Translations under genes and position numbers: made by a program | In this document: piece by piece, positions 32,015-40,306 of the stretch | How the letters are laid out: every line of letters begins with the position of its first letter | Position numbering within the stretch: position 1 is the stretch's first letter | Assembly: GCF_001556185.1 (NCBI RefSeq) | Contig: NZ_LSIJ01000073.1 | Coordinates: forward strand, 1-44,429 | Direction: 5' to 3' | Source of the DNA: Sphingomonas sp. CCH10-B3 | GTDB lineage: Bacteria; Pseudomonadota; Alphaproteobacteria; Sphingomonadales; Sphingomonadaceae | DNA length: 44,429 nt | The notes under the pieces: generated by a model | What the model saw: only the letters and a program-made list of their open reading frames with translations | Database searches by the model: none | What the model was told of the DNA's origin: nothing

Positions 32015-32905
32015 TCAGGTGAGATCGGCGAGCAGCGCGGCAAAGGCCGCGTCGGGCGCCATCACGGCATCGGCGAGGCCGGCCGTGACGCCGGCGGCGC
32101 CCATGAACGTGCCGGCCTTCAGACCGCGCACCGTGTCGCTGGTCAGCCCGCGATTGCGGGCGACCGTGTCGCAGAAGATGACGCCCATCGCGTCGATCTC
32201 CGCCTTGATCGCGGCGAAGGCGTCGTCGCTAAGCGGCAACTCGCTGCGGCCATCGGCCTTGCGATCGGCGTCTTCCGACGTGATGAAAGTGACCTTGATC
32301 CCGGCCTTGCCCAGGCCTTGCGAAATATCGGCGTGCATGCAGATCACGCCGATCGAGCCGGTGCCGCCGGTGCGCGGGACATAGACGCGCCCCGGATCGA
32401 CGGCCGAGGCAATCGCATAGGCCGCCGAATAGGCATATTCACTGAGGATCGCCGCCATCGGCTTTTCGCCGCGCGCGCCAAAAATGGTGTCGACCAGGTC
32501 GAAACAGCCCGCCACTTCGCCGCCGCCCGAGCGGATATCGAACGCGATCGCGTCGACACCGGGGTCGCCCAGCGCGGTCAGAAAGGCCTGGCGAATGCCG
32601 TTATAGCCGGTCGCACCCGAATAGGGCCGCAGCGAGGACCGCTTTTGAAACAGCGTCCCTTCGATCGGGATGACCGCGATGCCGCCGACCATGTCATAGC
32701 CGGGATCGTGCGATCGGCCCGAGGCCTCGAAAGCTTCGTCTTCCTGATCGAACGCAAGCGGCACCGGGCGACCATCGGCGCGCACCATCTCGTCGATGCC
32801 CAGACGCGCCATCAGGCTGGCGAGCGCAATCTCGCCCTTGCGCGGGTGCACCGCGATCGGCGTGTTGAACAGGCGTTGGGCGACAAAGCCCAGGTCGTGG
32901 ATCAT
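32015..32905 (-). CDS. Head maturation S49 peptidase (lambda gpC-like)
   Basis: 296 residues of the ClpP-fold S49 (SppA) family that trims scaffold and portal during capsid maturation. The core runs from GIAVIPIEGTLFQKR through IAFDIRSGGGEVAGCFDLVD and EKPMAAILSEYAYSAAYAIA, where S160 is the probable nucleophile, to GGTGSIGVICMHADIS. The catalytic Lys is probably K212 within DADRKADGRSE. It overlaps the portal gene stop by 4 bases. Confidence 0.9.
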   Translation of the reverse strand: MIHDLGFVAQRLFNTPIAVHPRKGEIALASLMARLGIDEMVRADGRPVPLAFDQEDEAFEASGRSHDPGYDMVGGIAVIPIEGTLFQKRSSLRPYSGATGYNGIRQAFLTALGDPGVDAIAFDIRSGGGEVAGCFDLVDTIFGARGEKPMAAILSEYAYSAAYAIASAVDPGRVYVPRTGGTGSIGVICMHADISQGLGKAGIKVTFITSEDADRKADGRSELPLSDDAFAAIKAEIDAMGVIFCDTVARNRGLTSDTVRGLKAGTFMGAAGVTAGLADAVMAPDAAFAALLADLT

Positions 32906-34572
32906 GTCGCCTCCGGATCGGTAATCGATTTCGACGCCGGCGGTCGCGCCGACGATTCACCCGGCGCGATGCCTGCCCAGGTCGGTGGTTCAAGGCCTGC
33001 ATCCTTGAACCGCTGCAGCGTCTGCGCGCGGGCCTGGATCATGTCGTCGCCGTCGATGCCCTGTTCGGCGCACAGCTCGTCATAATCCATCAGCGCCGAA
33101 TCCATGCCGAGGATCGCGCCCTTTACTTCGTTGACCGGGTCGATCCAGCCGCGCCCCGGCCCGATCCACTTGGCGCGCGAATAGGCATCGGGGAATTCGA
33201 GAAACTCGGGAGCGCCTGCCGGCAGGGGCAACTGGTCGATCTCATGCGCTTCCTCGACGAAGGCAGTAAAGATCGGCTGCGCAAAGCCGATCGCGAAGTC
33301 GTCGCGGCGGCGCGTCATGGTTTTCCAGAATTCCAGCATGGCGCCGCGCGCCGATGAATAATTGACGTCCGACCAGTCGTTCGACACCTGCTGCGCCGAC
33401 AGTCCCGCGGCCGAAGCGATATTGCGCAGCGCTGCCTTTTCGAAGGCGATGAAGTTGCCGCTTGGGCGCTTGGCGTCGAGCTGGCCGACGCGCTCGCCGG
33501 GAAACAGCGTGGGCATCGCGCCGCCGGCGCCGGGAATGCGCACTGGCGCTTCGGCGTGAAAATCCTGCCGTGCAGTCTGATAGCCGCCGATCTTTTCGCC
33601 CGCGTCGAACACGCTTTCGGCAAATTCCGGGTCGAACGGGCTTTCGAGCCAGGCCCCGAACACCGCATTGAGGATCGACGCGTCGAGCTCGGCGACGTCG
33701 TAGCGGAACAGCATCTTCAGCCGGGTGACGACCGGCGCGAGAATCCCGCTGCCGCCACGATGTTGCCCGGCGCGATCGCGATCATAATCATGAACGATGA
33801 TCGGTCGGCCGTCGTCGGTTTCGCGCTCGATACGATCCCAGCGCGCGCTGTCGCCCGCTGACCACCAGTCGCCCTGATGCGCGCGGCGGATGTGATAGGC
33901 GACGGCGACACCATCGTCATCGACCTCGACGCCGCCGCGCAGAATATGGCTGTCGAACGCCATTTGCGGATTCGACATGCGATCAGGGTCGATCAGCTGG
34001 ACACAGGTCGCATAACGCGCCTTGCCGGGGCGGCAGCGTTCGGGTCGCCATTGCAATTGCGCCAGCGCGTCACCGTCGACCAGCTTGTGCCGAAAGCCGA
34101 CGCGTAGCTGCTGCCCGATCGTCATCGATCGCTGGACGTCGCACCAGCGCCCGCGCCCGTTGGCCCAGGTGCGATAGCTCGCATCGAGCGCCTTCGAATA
34201 TTCATAGGCCCAGCTCGCGTCGAACGCCTTGATGCCGGTGTGCGCGGCGAGCGCCCGCCAGTCGGGCTTGGCGATCGGCCGGAAATTGGCGCCGACCGCA
34301 TTGTCGAGGATCCGCGTGATCGTGCCCGACGCCCAGCCGTCGTTACGGGTGAGATCGCGGATGCGCGCGACGATGGTGTCGCGATAGGGATTGAGCTCGC
34401 CGTCGCTCGACCAGAGATAGGGTTGCCATGCTGCCATGTGCGCGCCGTCGCGATCAGCGGCATCCCACGGCAAATTGGCGTTGGTGCCGCCCAGCGCCAT
34501 CGCACGACGGCGCGACGGCTGCCGCTCCATCGGCCGACCATGGACGTCGAGGATCTGTACCTGGCCGGTCAC
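32902..34572 (-). CDS. Portal protein (lambda gpB family)
   Basis: 556 residues of the lambda portal family, forming the dodecameric DNA gateway at one capsid vertex. Typical segments: NPYRDTIVARIRDLTRNDGW, RILDNAVGANFRPIAKPDW, QLRVGFRHKLVDGDALAQLQ, VQLIDPDRMSNP and the later NDWSDVNYSSARGAMLEFWK. It overlaps both the gpW-like gene (34569-34572) and the S49 gene by ATGA junctions, indicating tight coupling of the head module. Confidence 0.93.
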   Translation of the reverse strand: MTGQVQILDVHGRPMERQPSRRRAMALGGTNANLPWDAADRDGAHMAAWQPYLWSSDGELNPYRDTIVARIRDLTRNDGWASGTITRILDNAVGANFRPIAKPDWRALAAHTGIKAFDASWAYEYSKALDASYRTWANGRGRWCDVQRSMTIGQQLRVGFRHKLVDGDALAQLQWRPERCRPGKARYATCVQLIDPDRMSNPQMAFDSHILRGGVEVDDDGVAVAYHIRRAHQGDWWSAGDSARWDRIERETDDGRPIIVHDYDRDRAGQHRGGSGILAPVVTRLKMLFRYDVAELDASILNAVFGAWLESPFDPEFAESVFDAGEKIGGYQTARQDFHAEAPVRIPGAGGAMPTLFPGERVGQLDAKRPSGNFIAFEKAALRNIASAAGLSAQQVSNDWSDVNYSSARGAMLEFWKTMTRRRDDFAIGFAQPIFTAFVEEAHEIDQLPLPAGAPEFLEFPDAYSRAKWIGPGRGWIDPVNEVKGAILGMDSALMDYDELCAEQGIDGDDMIQARAQTLQRFKDAGLEPPTWAGIAPGESSARPPASKSITDPEAT

Positions 34573-34814
34573 AGATAGACCAGTCGACGGGTGTGGCGGG
34601 GGCCGCGCAGCCCCAACGCCTGTTGCAACTGCATGATCAGAGCTGTGGCTTCGGCGACCGTGGTGACGCGGCGGGTAACCGATTTGGCGCCATCACCCTG
34701 CGTGTAGGACAGGCTTGCCATGGCCTTGCCGCTCTGCAGCTCGATAAGCGCGGCCTGAGCCGCCGTCAGCGCCGCCTGCAGCTGATCGGGCGACATGCCG
34801 GCGAAGATGCTCAT
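34569..34814 (-). CDS. Head completion protein (gpW family)
   Basis: 81 residues. The sequence has two helices and a beta hairpin as in lambda gpW: DQLQAALTAAQAALIELQSG and MASLSYTQGDGAKSVTRRVT. gpW closes the portal after DNA packaging and provides the tail attachment platform. It is coupled to the terminase and portal genes on either side by 4-base overlaps. Confidence 0.88.
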   Translation of the reverse strand: MSIFAGMSPDQLQAALTAAQAALIELQSGKAMASLSYTQGDGAKSVTRRVTTVAEATALIMQLQQALGLRGPRHTRRLVYL

Positions 34815-36967
34815 GGCCGACCTTTCCGCGCGAGCAGGCTGCCCAGCGACTTTTTCGACGTCGCCGGATCGGCGACGGTGGTGATCTTCACTTGCGGCTC
34901 GGCCGCCGGCGCTGTCGCGTCGGCGTCACCACCGTCCACATGATTTAATGTGGACGGCGCGTGCCCGACGTCGATCGCGCCGACCTTGTCGGCCAGCGCG
35001 TTGAGCTTCAGCCCCATGTGCATCAGGCCGTGGAGCGCGGCATAGGCATAGACGCGGCAGTCGATCGCTTCGTTGGCGCGGCCATCAGGTAGCACCCAGA
35101 CGCGGTATTTATGCCCGCCCGACTGCTTGACTTCGATGCGCTCGGCCGTGAGCTGCTTGAAGTAATTGAGATCGCGATCGGCCGGGAAGTGCATGTAGCC
35201 GGGGCCGTGCACGTCCTTCGCGAGATAGTTGCGGATCGTATCCTTGGCGGCGTTGACGCCGATGATGACCGGCCGGAAGCTTTTCTTTGATCGCGACGTC
35301 GGTCGCTTGATCGGCCACACCGGGTTGCGCTGGCCGGTGCGCGCACTTTCGCCCTTGATCGCCCAGATCTGGCGGCCGAGGCGCGCCTTGGCGAAATCAT
35401 AGACCGCGTTGGTGTGGTGACCGCCCGAATCGATGCACGCCGCCGTCACCGCGAACGGGCGTCCATCGGCGCGGTGCCAGCGCTGCTGCAGATAGGCGTC
35501 GAGCCGGGCCTGCAGCTTGGGGTCGTCGAACTCGCCGTCGATCACTTCATAGGCGATCGACCAGCTTTCCTCGTTGCGGCCGAAGCCGACGATTTCGACC
35601 TCGACGCGATAGTCCTGGACGTCGATGCCGGCGACGATGATCGCGACACCATCAGGCACCTGCGCCGCCCAGGTTTCGCAGCGCGCGAGCAGCGCGTCGG
35701 TGTTAAGTTCCTTGCCGGTATTCTTGCGATAGGTGAGGGCAAGCTGGGTGTTGAAGAAAGTGAGCTTGGTGTCTTCGTCCTTCTCGGCCGCGAGCCATTT
35801 GGCTGCGATCTTCGGCGGCGCGTCATTTGCCCAGGGGCTGTAGAGCTTGCTTGCCTGAAAGCCCGCATGTTCGTTCGGTACGGCCCAGGTGCCGCAGTGA
35901 CGGCACTTGGCCCGGAAGACCGCCCAACGATTGCTCGCCCACCAATCCCAGACCTGGTCGACCGCCGCCTTGTCGTCGGCGCGCCACGCCGCGTCATAGG
36001 CGTCGAGCGGGGTCTGCAACTCGTCGCAGCATTCGAACTGGCGCGTCTGATGCCAGCGGATCGTCCCAAGTGCGCGCAGCCTTTGGCCCTCGGTCCAACC
36101 GGTGCCGCAGGCCTCGCAATAGATCGCCGCCTTGTCGGGCCGGTGCGGGATACCGTCCTTGCCACCCGGCCATTCGACGTGTTTGAAAAACTCGAGAAAC
36201 TGGCGGTGCCCGCAATCGGGGCAGGACACCGAGGCGCGGCGCTGGTCGGACTGCTCGTGGCTTTTCTCGATCTTGCTCTCGCCGGTGACCGTCGGCGAGC
36301 ACACGCGGATCGACAGCGAATTCGAATCGAACGAGGCAAGGCGTTCGTCGCCGATCGCGATCGGGTCGCCTTCCTTGATCGGCAGATATTTGTCGACTTC
36401 GTCATACATGACGATTCGGATTGGCCGACGGGCAAGGTTGTCCGGCGAGCCCGCGCCGACCATGCCCAGAAACCCGCCGGGAAATGCCTTGTAGTCGAGC
36501 GTGTCACCGGCATCACGGCTGCTCGACCTGCCGACCAGTCTGCGCAGTTTCGGCGTAGCATAGATGAACGGAGTGATGCGCTCTTTCGAAAACTGCTGCG
36601 CTGCTGCGTCCTTGGGCTGGACGATCAGCATCGGGCAAGGATCGAGGTGAATGTGGTAGCCGGTAACGTTTTCGATCAGCGACGTCTTCAGCAGCTGCGT
36701 GGCGACCATCGCCGAGATCTTGCGTACCCCGGGTTCGGTGACCGCGAGCATCGGCCCGCGGGCAATCTCCACCCGGCTCGTGCGCCACTTGCCCGAGCTG
36801 TTGCCCGATTCCTTTGCCTGGACCCGGCACTTGTCGGCCCATTCGGGCACGCTGATGCGCGGCGGTGGCGTCCATCCCCGACGGACGGCGCGCGCGAGCC
36901 GTTCAGCCTTCTCGTTCGTCGAAGTCGAGGTCCGGCTCGCCGAGCTCGTCGAGCTGCTCGTGGACAT
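34811..36967 (-). CDS. Terminase large subunit (lambda gpA family)
   Basis: 718 residues; the DNA-packaging motor and cos endonuclease. A Walker A-like segment lies at QLLKTS (91-96), Walker B at IRIVMYDEVD (D189, E190), several Cys pairs (CPDCGH, CEACGTG, CRHCGTW) that may bind zinc, and the nuclease region begins at AGIDVQDYRVEVEIVGFG. The first ~20 residues are Ser/Thr-rich because this stretch overlaps the small-subunit gene by 65 bases in another frame. No better start exists downstream. Confidence 0.92.
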   Translation of the reverse strand: MSTSSSTSSASRTSTSTNEKAERLARAVRRGWTPPPRISVPEWADKCRVQAKESGNSSGKWRTSRVEIARGPMLAVTEPGVRKISAMVATQLLKTSLIENVTGYHIHLDPCPMLIVQPKDAAAQQFSKERITPFIYATPKLRRLVGRSSSRDAGDTLDYKAFPGGFLGMVGAGSPDNLARRPIRIVMYDEVDKYLPIKEGDPIAIGDERLASFDSNSLSIRVCSPTVTGESKIEKSHEQSDQRRASVSCPDCGHRQFLEFFKHVEWPGGKDGIPHRPDKAAIYCEACGTGWTEGQRLRALGTIRWHQTRQFECCDELQTPLDAYDAAWRADDKAAVDQVWDWWASNRWAVFRAKCRHCGTWAVPNEHAGFQASKLYSPWANDAPPKIAAKWLAAEKDEDTKLTFFNTQLALTYRKNTGKELNTDALLARCETWAAQVPDGVAIIVAGIDVQDYRVEVEIVGFGRNEESWSIAYEVIDGEFDDPKLQARLDAYLQQRWHRADGRPFAVTAACIDSGGHHTNAVYDFAKARLGRQIWAIKGESARTGQRNPVWPIKRPTSRSKKSFRPVIIGVNAAKDTIRNYLAKDVHGPGYMHFPADRDLNYFKQLTAERIEVKQSGGHKYRVWVLPDGRANEAIDCRVYAYAALHGLMHMGLKLNALADKVGAIDVGHAPSTLNHVDGGDADATAPAAEPQVKITTVADPATSKKSLGSLLARKGRP

Positions 36968-37544
36968 AGGGCTTCAGCGCCTCCACCAGCTGCGCCGAAT
37001 CGATCCCCAGATCGGCGGCAAGCAGCGGGCCGAAGCGGCCGGGCCAATTCATCCAGGCGTCGCGCGCCTTGCGGCGATCGTCGAACAGGACACGCTCGGC
37101 GACCTCGATTTCGATCAGCAGGCCGGCAGCCTTTTGCGCGGCGAGCAGATGCTTCAGCGCGAGCGCGTTTTCCTTGACGGCGACGGCGCCGGCCTTGTTG
37201 CGGAACTCGCCCCGCAGCAGCTCCTCGATGAAGCCGCCCGCAATCTCGTCGTCGATTTCGCCGTCCGCAACGGCGGCCGTCAGGTCGGTAACAACCTCGT
37301 CGACTTCGGCCTCGATGTCGCGCTTGGCCGGGTTGCGGTTGCGGGTTGCGCTGCGCGGTTGCGGGGCGGCAGTTGCGGCATCGCGCTTGAACCGGCCGAG
37401 CCCGTGCTCGCGCATCGCGGCGTCGGATTTCTCGACGTCGACGAGCTTGCCGACAAGGACAAGAACGCCGCTATCCCGCCATTTCGCCGCCGCCTGACGC
37501 GAAGCGCCGTGCGTCGCGGCATAGGCGCTGAGCGATAACGGCAT
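36903..37544 (-). CDS. Terminase small subunit (gpNu1-like)
   Basis: 213 residues. The N-terminal winged-HTH (LSAYAATHGASRQAAAKWRD) recognises the packaging site in lambda-type systems; the middle is a basic Arg/Asn linker (SATRNRNPAKRD), and the C-terminus interacts with the large subunit. The start at 37544 has GGGGGAG about 5 bases upstream. It lies directly before the large subunit and just after the candidate cos region. Confidence 0.85.
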   Translation of the reverse strand: MPLSLSAYAATHGASRQAAAKWRDSGVLVLVGKLVDVEKSDAAMREHGLGRFKRDAATAAPQPRSATRNRNPAKRDIEAEVDEVVTDLTAAVADGEIDDEIAGGFIEELLRGEFRNKAGAVAVKENALALKHLLAAQKAAGLLIEIEVAERVLFDDRRKARDAWMNWPGRFGPLLAADLGIDSAQLVEALKPYVHEQLDELGEPDLDFDEREG

Positions 37545-37703
37545 CGCACTCCCCCACCCCGCAACCGCAACCGCAACCAACTTTTTGACCCTGTAGCTGG
37601 GCACGCTTCGTAGTGCGCAATTCCCCACGTTTCAAAAGAAGGTGGGAAGGACCCAAAAGGGTTTGAGGTCGGCGGCGGGGCGCCTAGTTGATCGGTGGCC
37701 GGG
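37545..37703 (-). other. Candidate cos (packaging) region
   Basis: A 159-base non-coding gap directly upstream of the terminase small subunit, the place where lambda-like phages carry cos. On the minus strand it contains CCGCCGCCGACCTC (37665-37678), similar to the lambda cohesive-end sequence GGGCGGCGACCTC. It also contains the dyad ACCCTTTTGGGT and three tandem GGTTGC hexamers at 37561-37578. Related GGTTGCGG boxes occur in opposite orientation inside the small-subunit gene (37331-37378). Assignment is inference. Confidence 0.45.
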
Positions 37704-38348
37704 CTAGCGGCGCTGGGTGGCCATGGCGCGGCGCAGGGCCGTGGCAAACTCCGAGGCGGCATTGGCGCGTACGTAGCGCTGGGCCACCCCGTAGAAGTCG
37801 AACCGCTTTCTGACGGGGGTGGTGTCTGCGAATTTGATCAGCAGCTTGAGCGGCCCCTTCGCCGCCCTTCCGCGCTTGGGCGTTGGTCGCTGCCACACGC
37901 CGCTGATCCGCTTGCCGCCGCGCATCACAATCGGCCCGATGTAGACATTGGGCTTGGCGGCGAGCGTCTTCAGCTTGTTCTTCGTCAGGTTGCCATAGGC
38001 ATTGAGCTGCACATTGTCGCCGATCGGCGCCAGCATGCCCTTCTTGGTGCCGAGTGACCGCTTCCCACCAATGACATAGGGCCGCAGATAGTCGGCCTGG
38101 ATGTCCTTGACCGCGACATGAGCGACCGGCCTGGTCTTGGTCGCCGCCTCGGTGCGAAACGCGTTTTCGGTGAAGGGCGTCGGCGTGTCGAAGGTTCGAT
38201 CGACCGCTTTCTTTTCCTCAACCACCACACCCTTGGCCAGCGCATTGAGCGTCAGCGCGGTCGCGAACGGTATCTGGCGCGCGCCCAGCGCTGCCATCGC
38301 CTTGTGAAGTGGCTTCAGGTCGACGCGGATATCGATTGACGGCGTCAC
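37704..38348 (-). CDS. Minor tail protein Z-like
   Basis: 214 residues, basic. The opening (IDIRVDLKPLHKAMAALGAR followed by TALTLNALAKGVVVEEKKAV) and the fold-wide pattern resemble lambda gpZ-type tail completion proteins, but the match is distant. The GTG at 38348 overlaps the DUF3164 stop (GTGA) and is the natural start. Its place before the terminase, far from the other tail genes, is odd; a DNA-packaging or other role cannot be excluded. Confidence 0.5.
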   Translation of the reverse strand: MTPSIDIRVDLKPLHKAMAALGARQIPFATALTLNALAKGVVVEEKKAVDRTFDTPTPFTENAFRTEAATKTRPVAHVAVKDIQADYLRPYVIGGKRSLGTKKGMLAPIGDNVQLNAYGNLTKNKLKTLAAKPNVYIGPIVMRGGKRISGVWQRPTPKRGRAAKGPLKLLIKFADTTPVRKRFDFYGVAQRYVRANAASEFATALRRAMATQRR

Positions 38349-38974
38349 GCCGCTGCCATGTCGATCGTTACCGCGCGCCATGCCGCGTCGGGCGCGGGCC
38401 GGTCATAGAAGCGGATGTAGGTCCGCGACCCGATGACCCGGATCGAGTCACGAATCGCCTGCATCGCCTGCTTCCACCGTTCATCGGCGATCTCGACGCG
38501 CAGCAGCATGAACAGCTCGGCGCGGTTGATCTGCCCTTCCTTGTCGACCGAGAACACCCGGTTGACCAGCGCGCGCAGCTCGACCGCGCTGCCCACCGCC
38601 CATTCGGTCAGGCACTGGTCGATCAGCGCCTTGGCGGCCTGCAGCTCGGGCCCGAACTCGATCAGGTCGGCGACTTGCACGGTCACCTTTTCGCAGCCGT
38701 CGAACGACACGAGCGTGATGTTGCCCTTCTTGCCGCCGATGCTGGCGCCATATTCCTGGGCGATCAGCGCCTGCAGGCCGCCAACTTTTTCAAAGGTCGC
38801 CGCCTTGAACACGCCGATCGCGGCCGACATCTCGCGCGCCTTTGCGAGGATGTCGCGGACGGTTTCGTCCATCAACAGATCCGAAGCCTTTACCGAGGCG
38901 AGCGGCACAAGATTGCCCTTGGCGTCGCGGCGATAGGGCGTACCGCCGACATCGATCATCTCAGAATCGCTCAT
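38345..38974 (-). CDS. DUF3164 family protein (Mu-like early gene)
   Basis: 209 residues. Typical DUF3164 segments: VGGTPYRRDAKGNLVPLASV, KASDLLMDETVRDILAKARE and KVGGLQALIAQEYGASIGGK, then FDGCEKVTVQVADLIEFGPE. The family is found in the early region of Mu-like transposable phages; its function is unknown. Here there is no transposase in view, so it is a relic of modular exchange. It is in an overlapping chain of small genes (ATGA at 38971-38974). Confidence 0.8.
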   Translation of the reverse strand: MSDSEMIDVGGTPYRRDAKGNLVPLASVKASDLLMDETVRDILAKAREMSAAIGVFKAATFEKVGGLQALIAQEYGASIGGKKGNITLVSFDGCEKVTVQVADLIEFGPELQAAKALIDQCLTEWAVGSAVELRALVNRVFSVDKEGQINRAELFMLLRVEIADERWKQAMQAIRDSIRVIGSRTYIRFYDRPAPDAAWRAVTIDMAAA

Positions 38975-39159
38975 TGCCGCACACCCTCGCAATCGTCGCG
39001 ATTGAGGACATCGATGCCATGGCGCTTGAGCGCGTCGCGCGCTTCGCTCAGTTCGCGCTCGATCGCGGTCAGGCTCGCGATGGAAATTGTCGCTTCCTTC
39101 GCGCTCTTGGCTTCGTTGCTGTTCAGAAAGCCGCGTAGCGCGCCGAGATCGACCGTCAT
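38971..39159 (-). CDS. Small helical hypothetical protein (62 aa)
   Basis: 62 residues forming mainly one helical stretch: SAKEATISIASLTAIERELS followed by EARDALKRHGIDVLNRDD. It overlaps its neighbours on both sides by start-stop junctions (39157-39159 and 38971-38974), so it is expressed with DUF3164. The role is unknown. Confidence 0.6.
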   Translation of the reverse strand: MTVDLGALRGFLNSNEAKSAKEATISIASLTAIERELSEARDALKRHGIDVLNRDDCEGVRQ

Positions 39160-39374
39160 CGCCGCGCGCCCCGCGCCAGCTTGCGCAGATTGGCCGCGAT
39201 CTCTTCGATCAGCTCGGCGGCGGCACCTGGCCGCGCCTTGAACGGGTTGCCCAGCCGCAGCTCGCGTACCAACGCTTCAAGCGTCAACGCTTCCCGCTCA
39301 ATCAGATCGGCGAGACTAGGCTGCGGCTGGGCGCTGGAGGGCGTGGCAGGCCGTGGGACCGGGGGGGATGGCAC
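39156..39374 (-). CDS. Small hypothetical protein (72 aa)
   Basis: A Pro-rich N-terminus, then a helical region (SLADLIEREALTLEALVREL, RPGAAAELIEEIAANLRKLA) that looks like the conserved part. A GTG at 39374 with GGAGG 8 bases upstream is the best start; the reading frame is open further upstream but that part has poor protein character and contains repeats described separately. No function assigned. Confidence 0.55.
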   Translation of the reverse strand: MPSPPVPRPATPSSAQPQPSLADLIEREALTLEALVRELRLGNPFKARPGAAAELIEEIAANLRKLARGARR

Positions 39375-39446
39375 GGGCAGCACCTCCAGACGACGAAGCC
39401 CGCCAGACGCCGGGGGCGGGCGTGGGCGGGCTTCGGACGCTATTGT

Positions 39447-39465
39447 GGCGGGGTCGTTTTTGCCG
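39447..39465 (-). repeat. Early-region repeat, copy B
   Basis: On the plus strand GGCGGGGTCGTTTTTGCCG, a shortened version of the 21-bp repeat found at 39482 and 40375. It lies in the 149-base gap (39375-39523) between two minus-strand genes. Confidence 0.7.
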
Positions 39466-39481
39466 CTTGCGTGGCCACTTT

Positions 39482-39502
39482 GGCAGGGTCTTTTTTGTGC
39501 CG
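39482..39502 (-). repeat. Early-region repeat, copy A (21 bp)
   Basis: Reads GGCAGGGTCTTTTTTGTGCCG on the plus strand (first 20 bases identical in pattern to copy C except one substitution). Ends are GGCA/TGCC, a short dyad. It is 16 bases from copy B in the same gap. Confidence 0.75.
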
Positions 39503-39523
39503 CTTCGAAATTAATCGCGCCGT

Positions 39524-40306
39524 TCAGGCAAGCCTTGCATGCGCGCGGTCGAGCGCGGCTTCGTCGATTGCGCGGCACGCGTCGAGATAATGCACCGGCC
39601 AGCGGTCGATCGCGTCGATCAGTAGCGCCTTCGCGCGGCGGTTGTGCATGTGATAGCGTTTGGCAATCACGCTATAGCCGAACGCGTCGCCGACGATCAT
39701 CTCGAGCACCGGCGCCGCATTGCTGCCGAGCGATCGTCGCCACGCGCCATAAGCGACTTCGCGCCGCACTTGCCCCAATCGCTCGTGAAAGCCGCCATCG
39801 CCATAGCGCGGCGCATCGATGCGCGTTTCGACGCTGCTGGTCTTTACCGTGACATCGGCGCCGATGCGTTCGGCGACCAGCGCGATCTCATGCGCCCAGG
39901 CCAGCTGCTCGGCGTCGATCGAGCCCTGCGCGTACAGCCGGGCCAGTGCGCCGAGCCGCGGCGTCGCGGCGGCCGCGTGCGTTGCCGCTGTCCCTTCGCG
40001 CTTGTGATCAAATGCCTTGTCGCGCTCGATCCGGCCTTTGCGCAATTGCCGCTCGGCGCGGGCGCGCCCGGGATGGCGCTGCGCCCAGGCATCGTGATTG
40101 GCGCGGGCCGTGCGCGCCAGCTCGATCTCGATCGGCGATGGCTTGCGCGCTGGCGGTGCCTTGGTCGACCAGCCGACCGATGATGCAGGTGACGGCGCCG
40201 GCTCAGCCGCCGCCCGCGCGGCGCGGCGTTCTGCGAGCGCCTGACGGTGAAAGCGGTCGATGATCGCGCGCATGACCCGCGCTTCGGCCGGATTGGTGTC
40301 GGTCAT
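39524..40306 (-). CDS. Conserved phage protein, helical, unknown function
   Basis: 260 residues. An Arg/Lys-rich N-terminal half (IIDRFHRQALAERRAARAA, RAERQLRKGRIERDKAFDHK) precedes a more structured C-terminal part (AWAHEIALVAERIGADVTVK, YGAWRRSLGSNAAPVLEMIV, RYHMHNRRAKALLIDAIDRW) that has an HTH-like look. This may be a DNA-binding regulator or a replication accessory protein. The ATG at 40306 is preceded by GGGGG about 5 bases upstream. Its start overlaps the previous gene by 104 bases. Confidence 0.65.
   Translation of the reverse strand: MTDTNPAEARVMRAIIDRFHRQALAERRAARAAAEPAPSPASSVGWSTKAPPARKPSPIEIELARTARANHDAWAQRHPGRARAERQLRKGRIERDKAFDHKREGTAATHAAAATPRLGALARLYAQGSIDAEQLAWAHEIALVAERIGADVTVKTSSVETRIDAPRYGDGGFHERLGQVRREVAYGAWRRSLGSNAAPVLEMIVGDAFGYSVIAKRYHMHNRRAKALLIDAIDRWPVHYLDACRAIDEAALDRAHARLA

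Noticed and set aside
30701..33085. A 794-codon plus-strand frame across decoration, scaffold and protease genes
   Set aside because: Same reason: an antisense shadow with Arg/Gly-rich composition and no domains.
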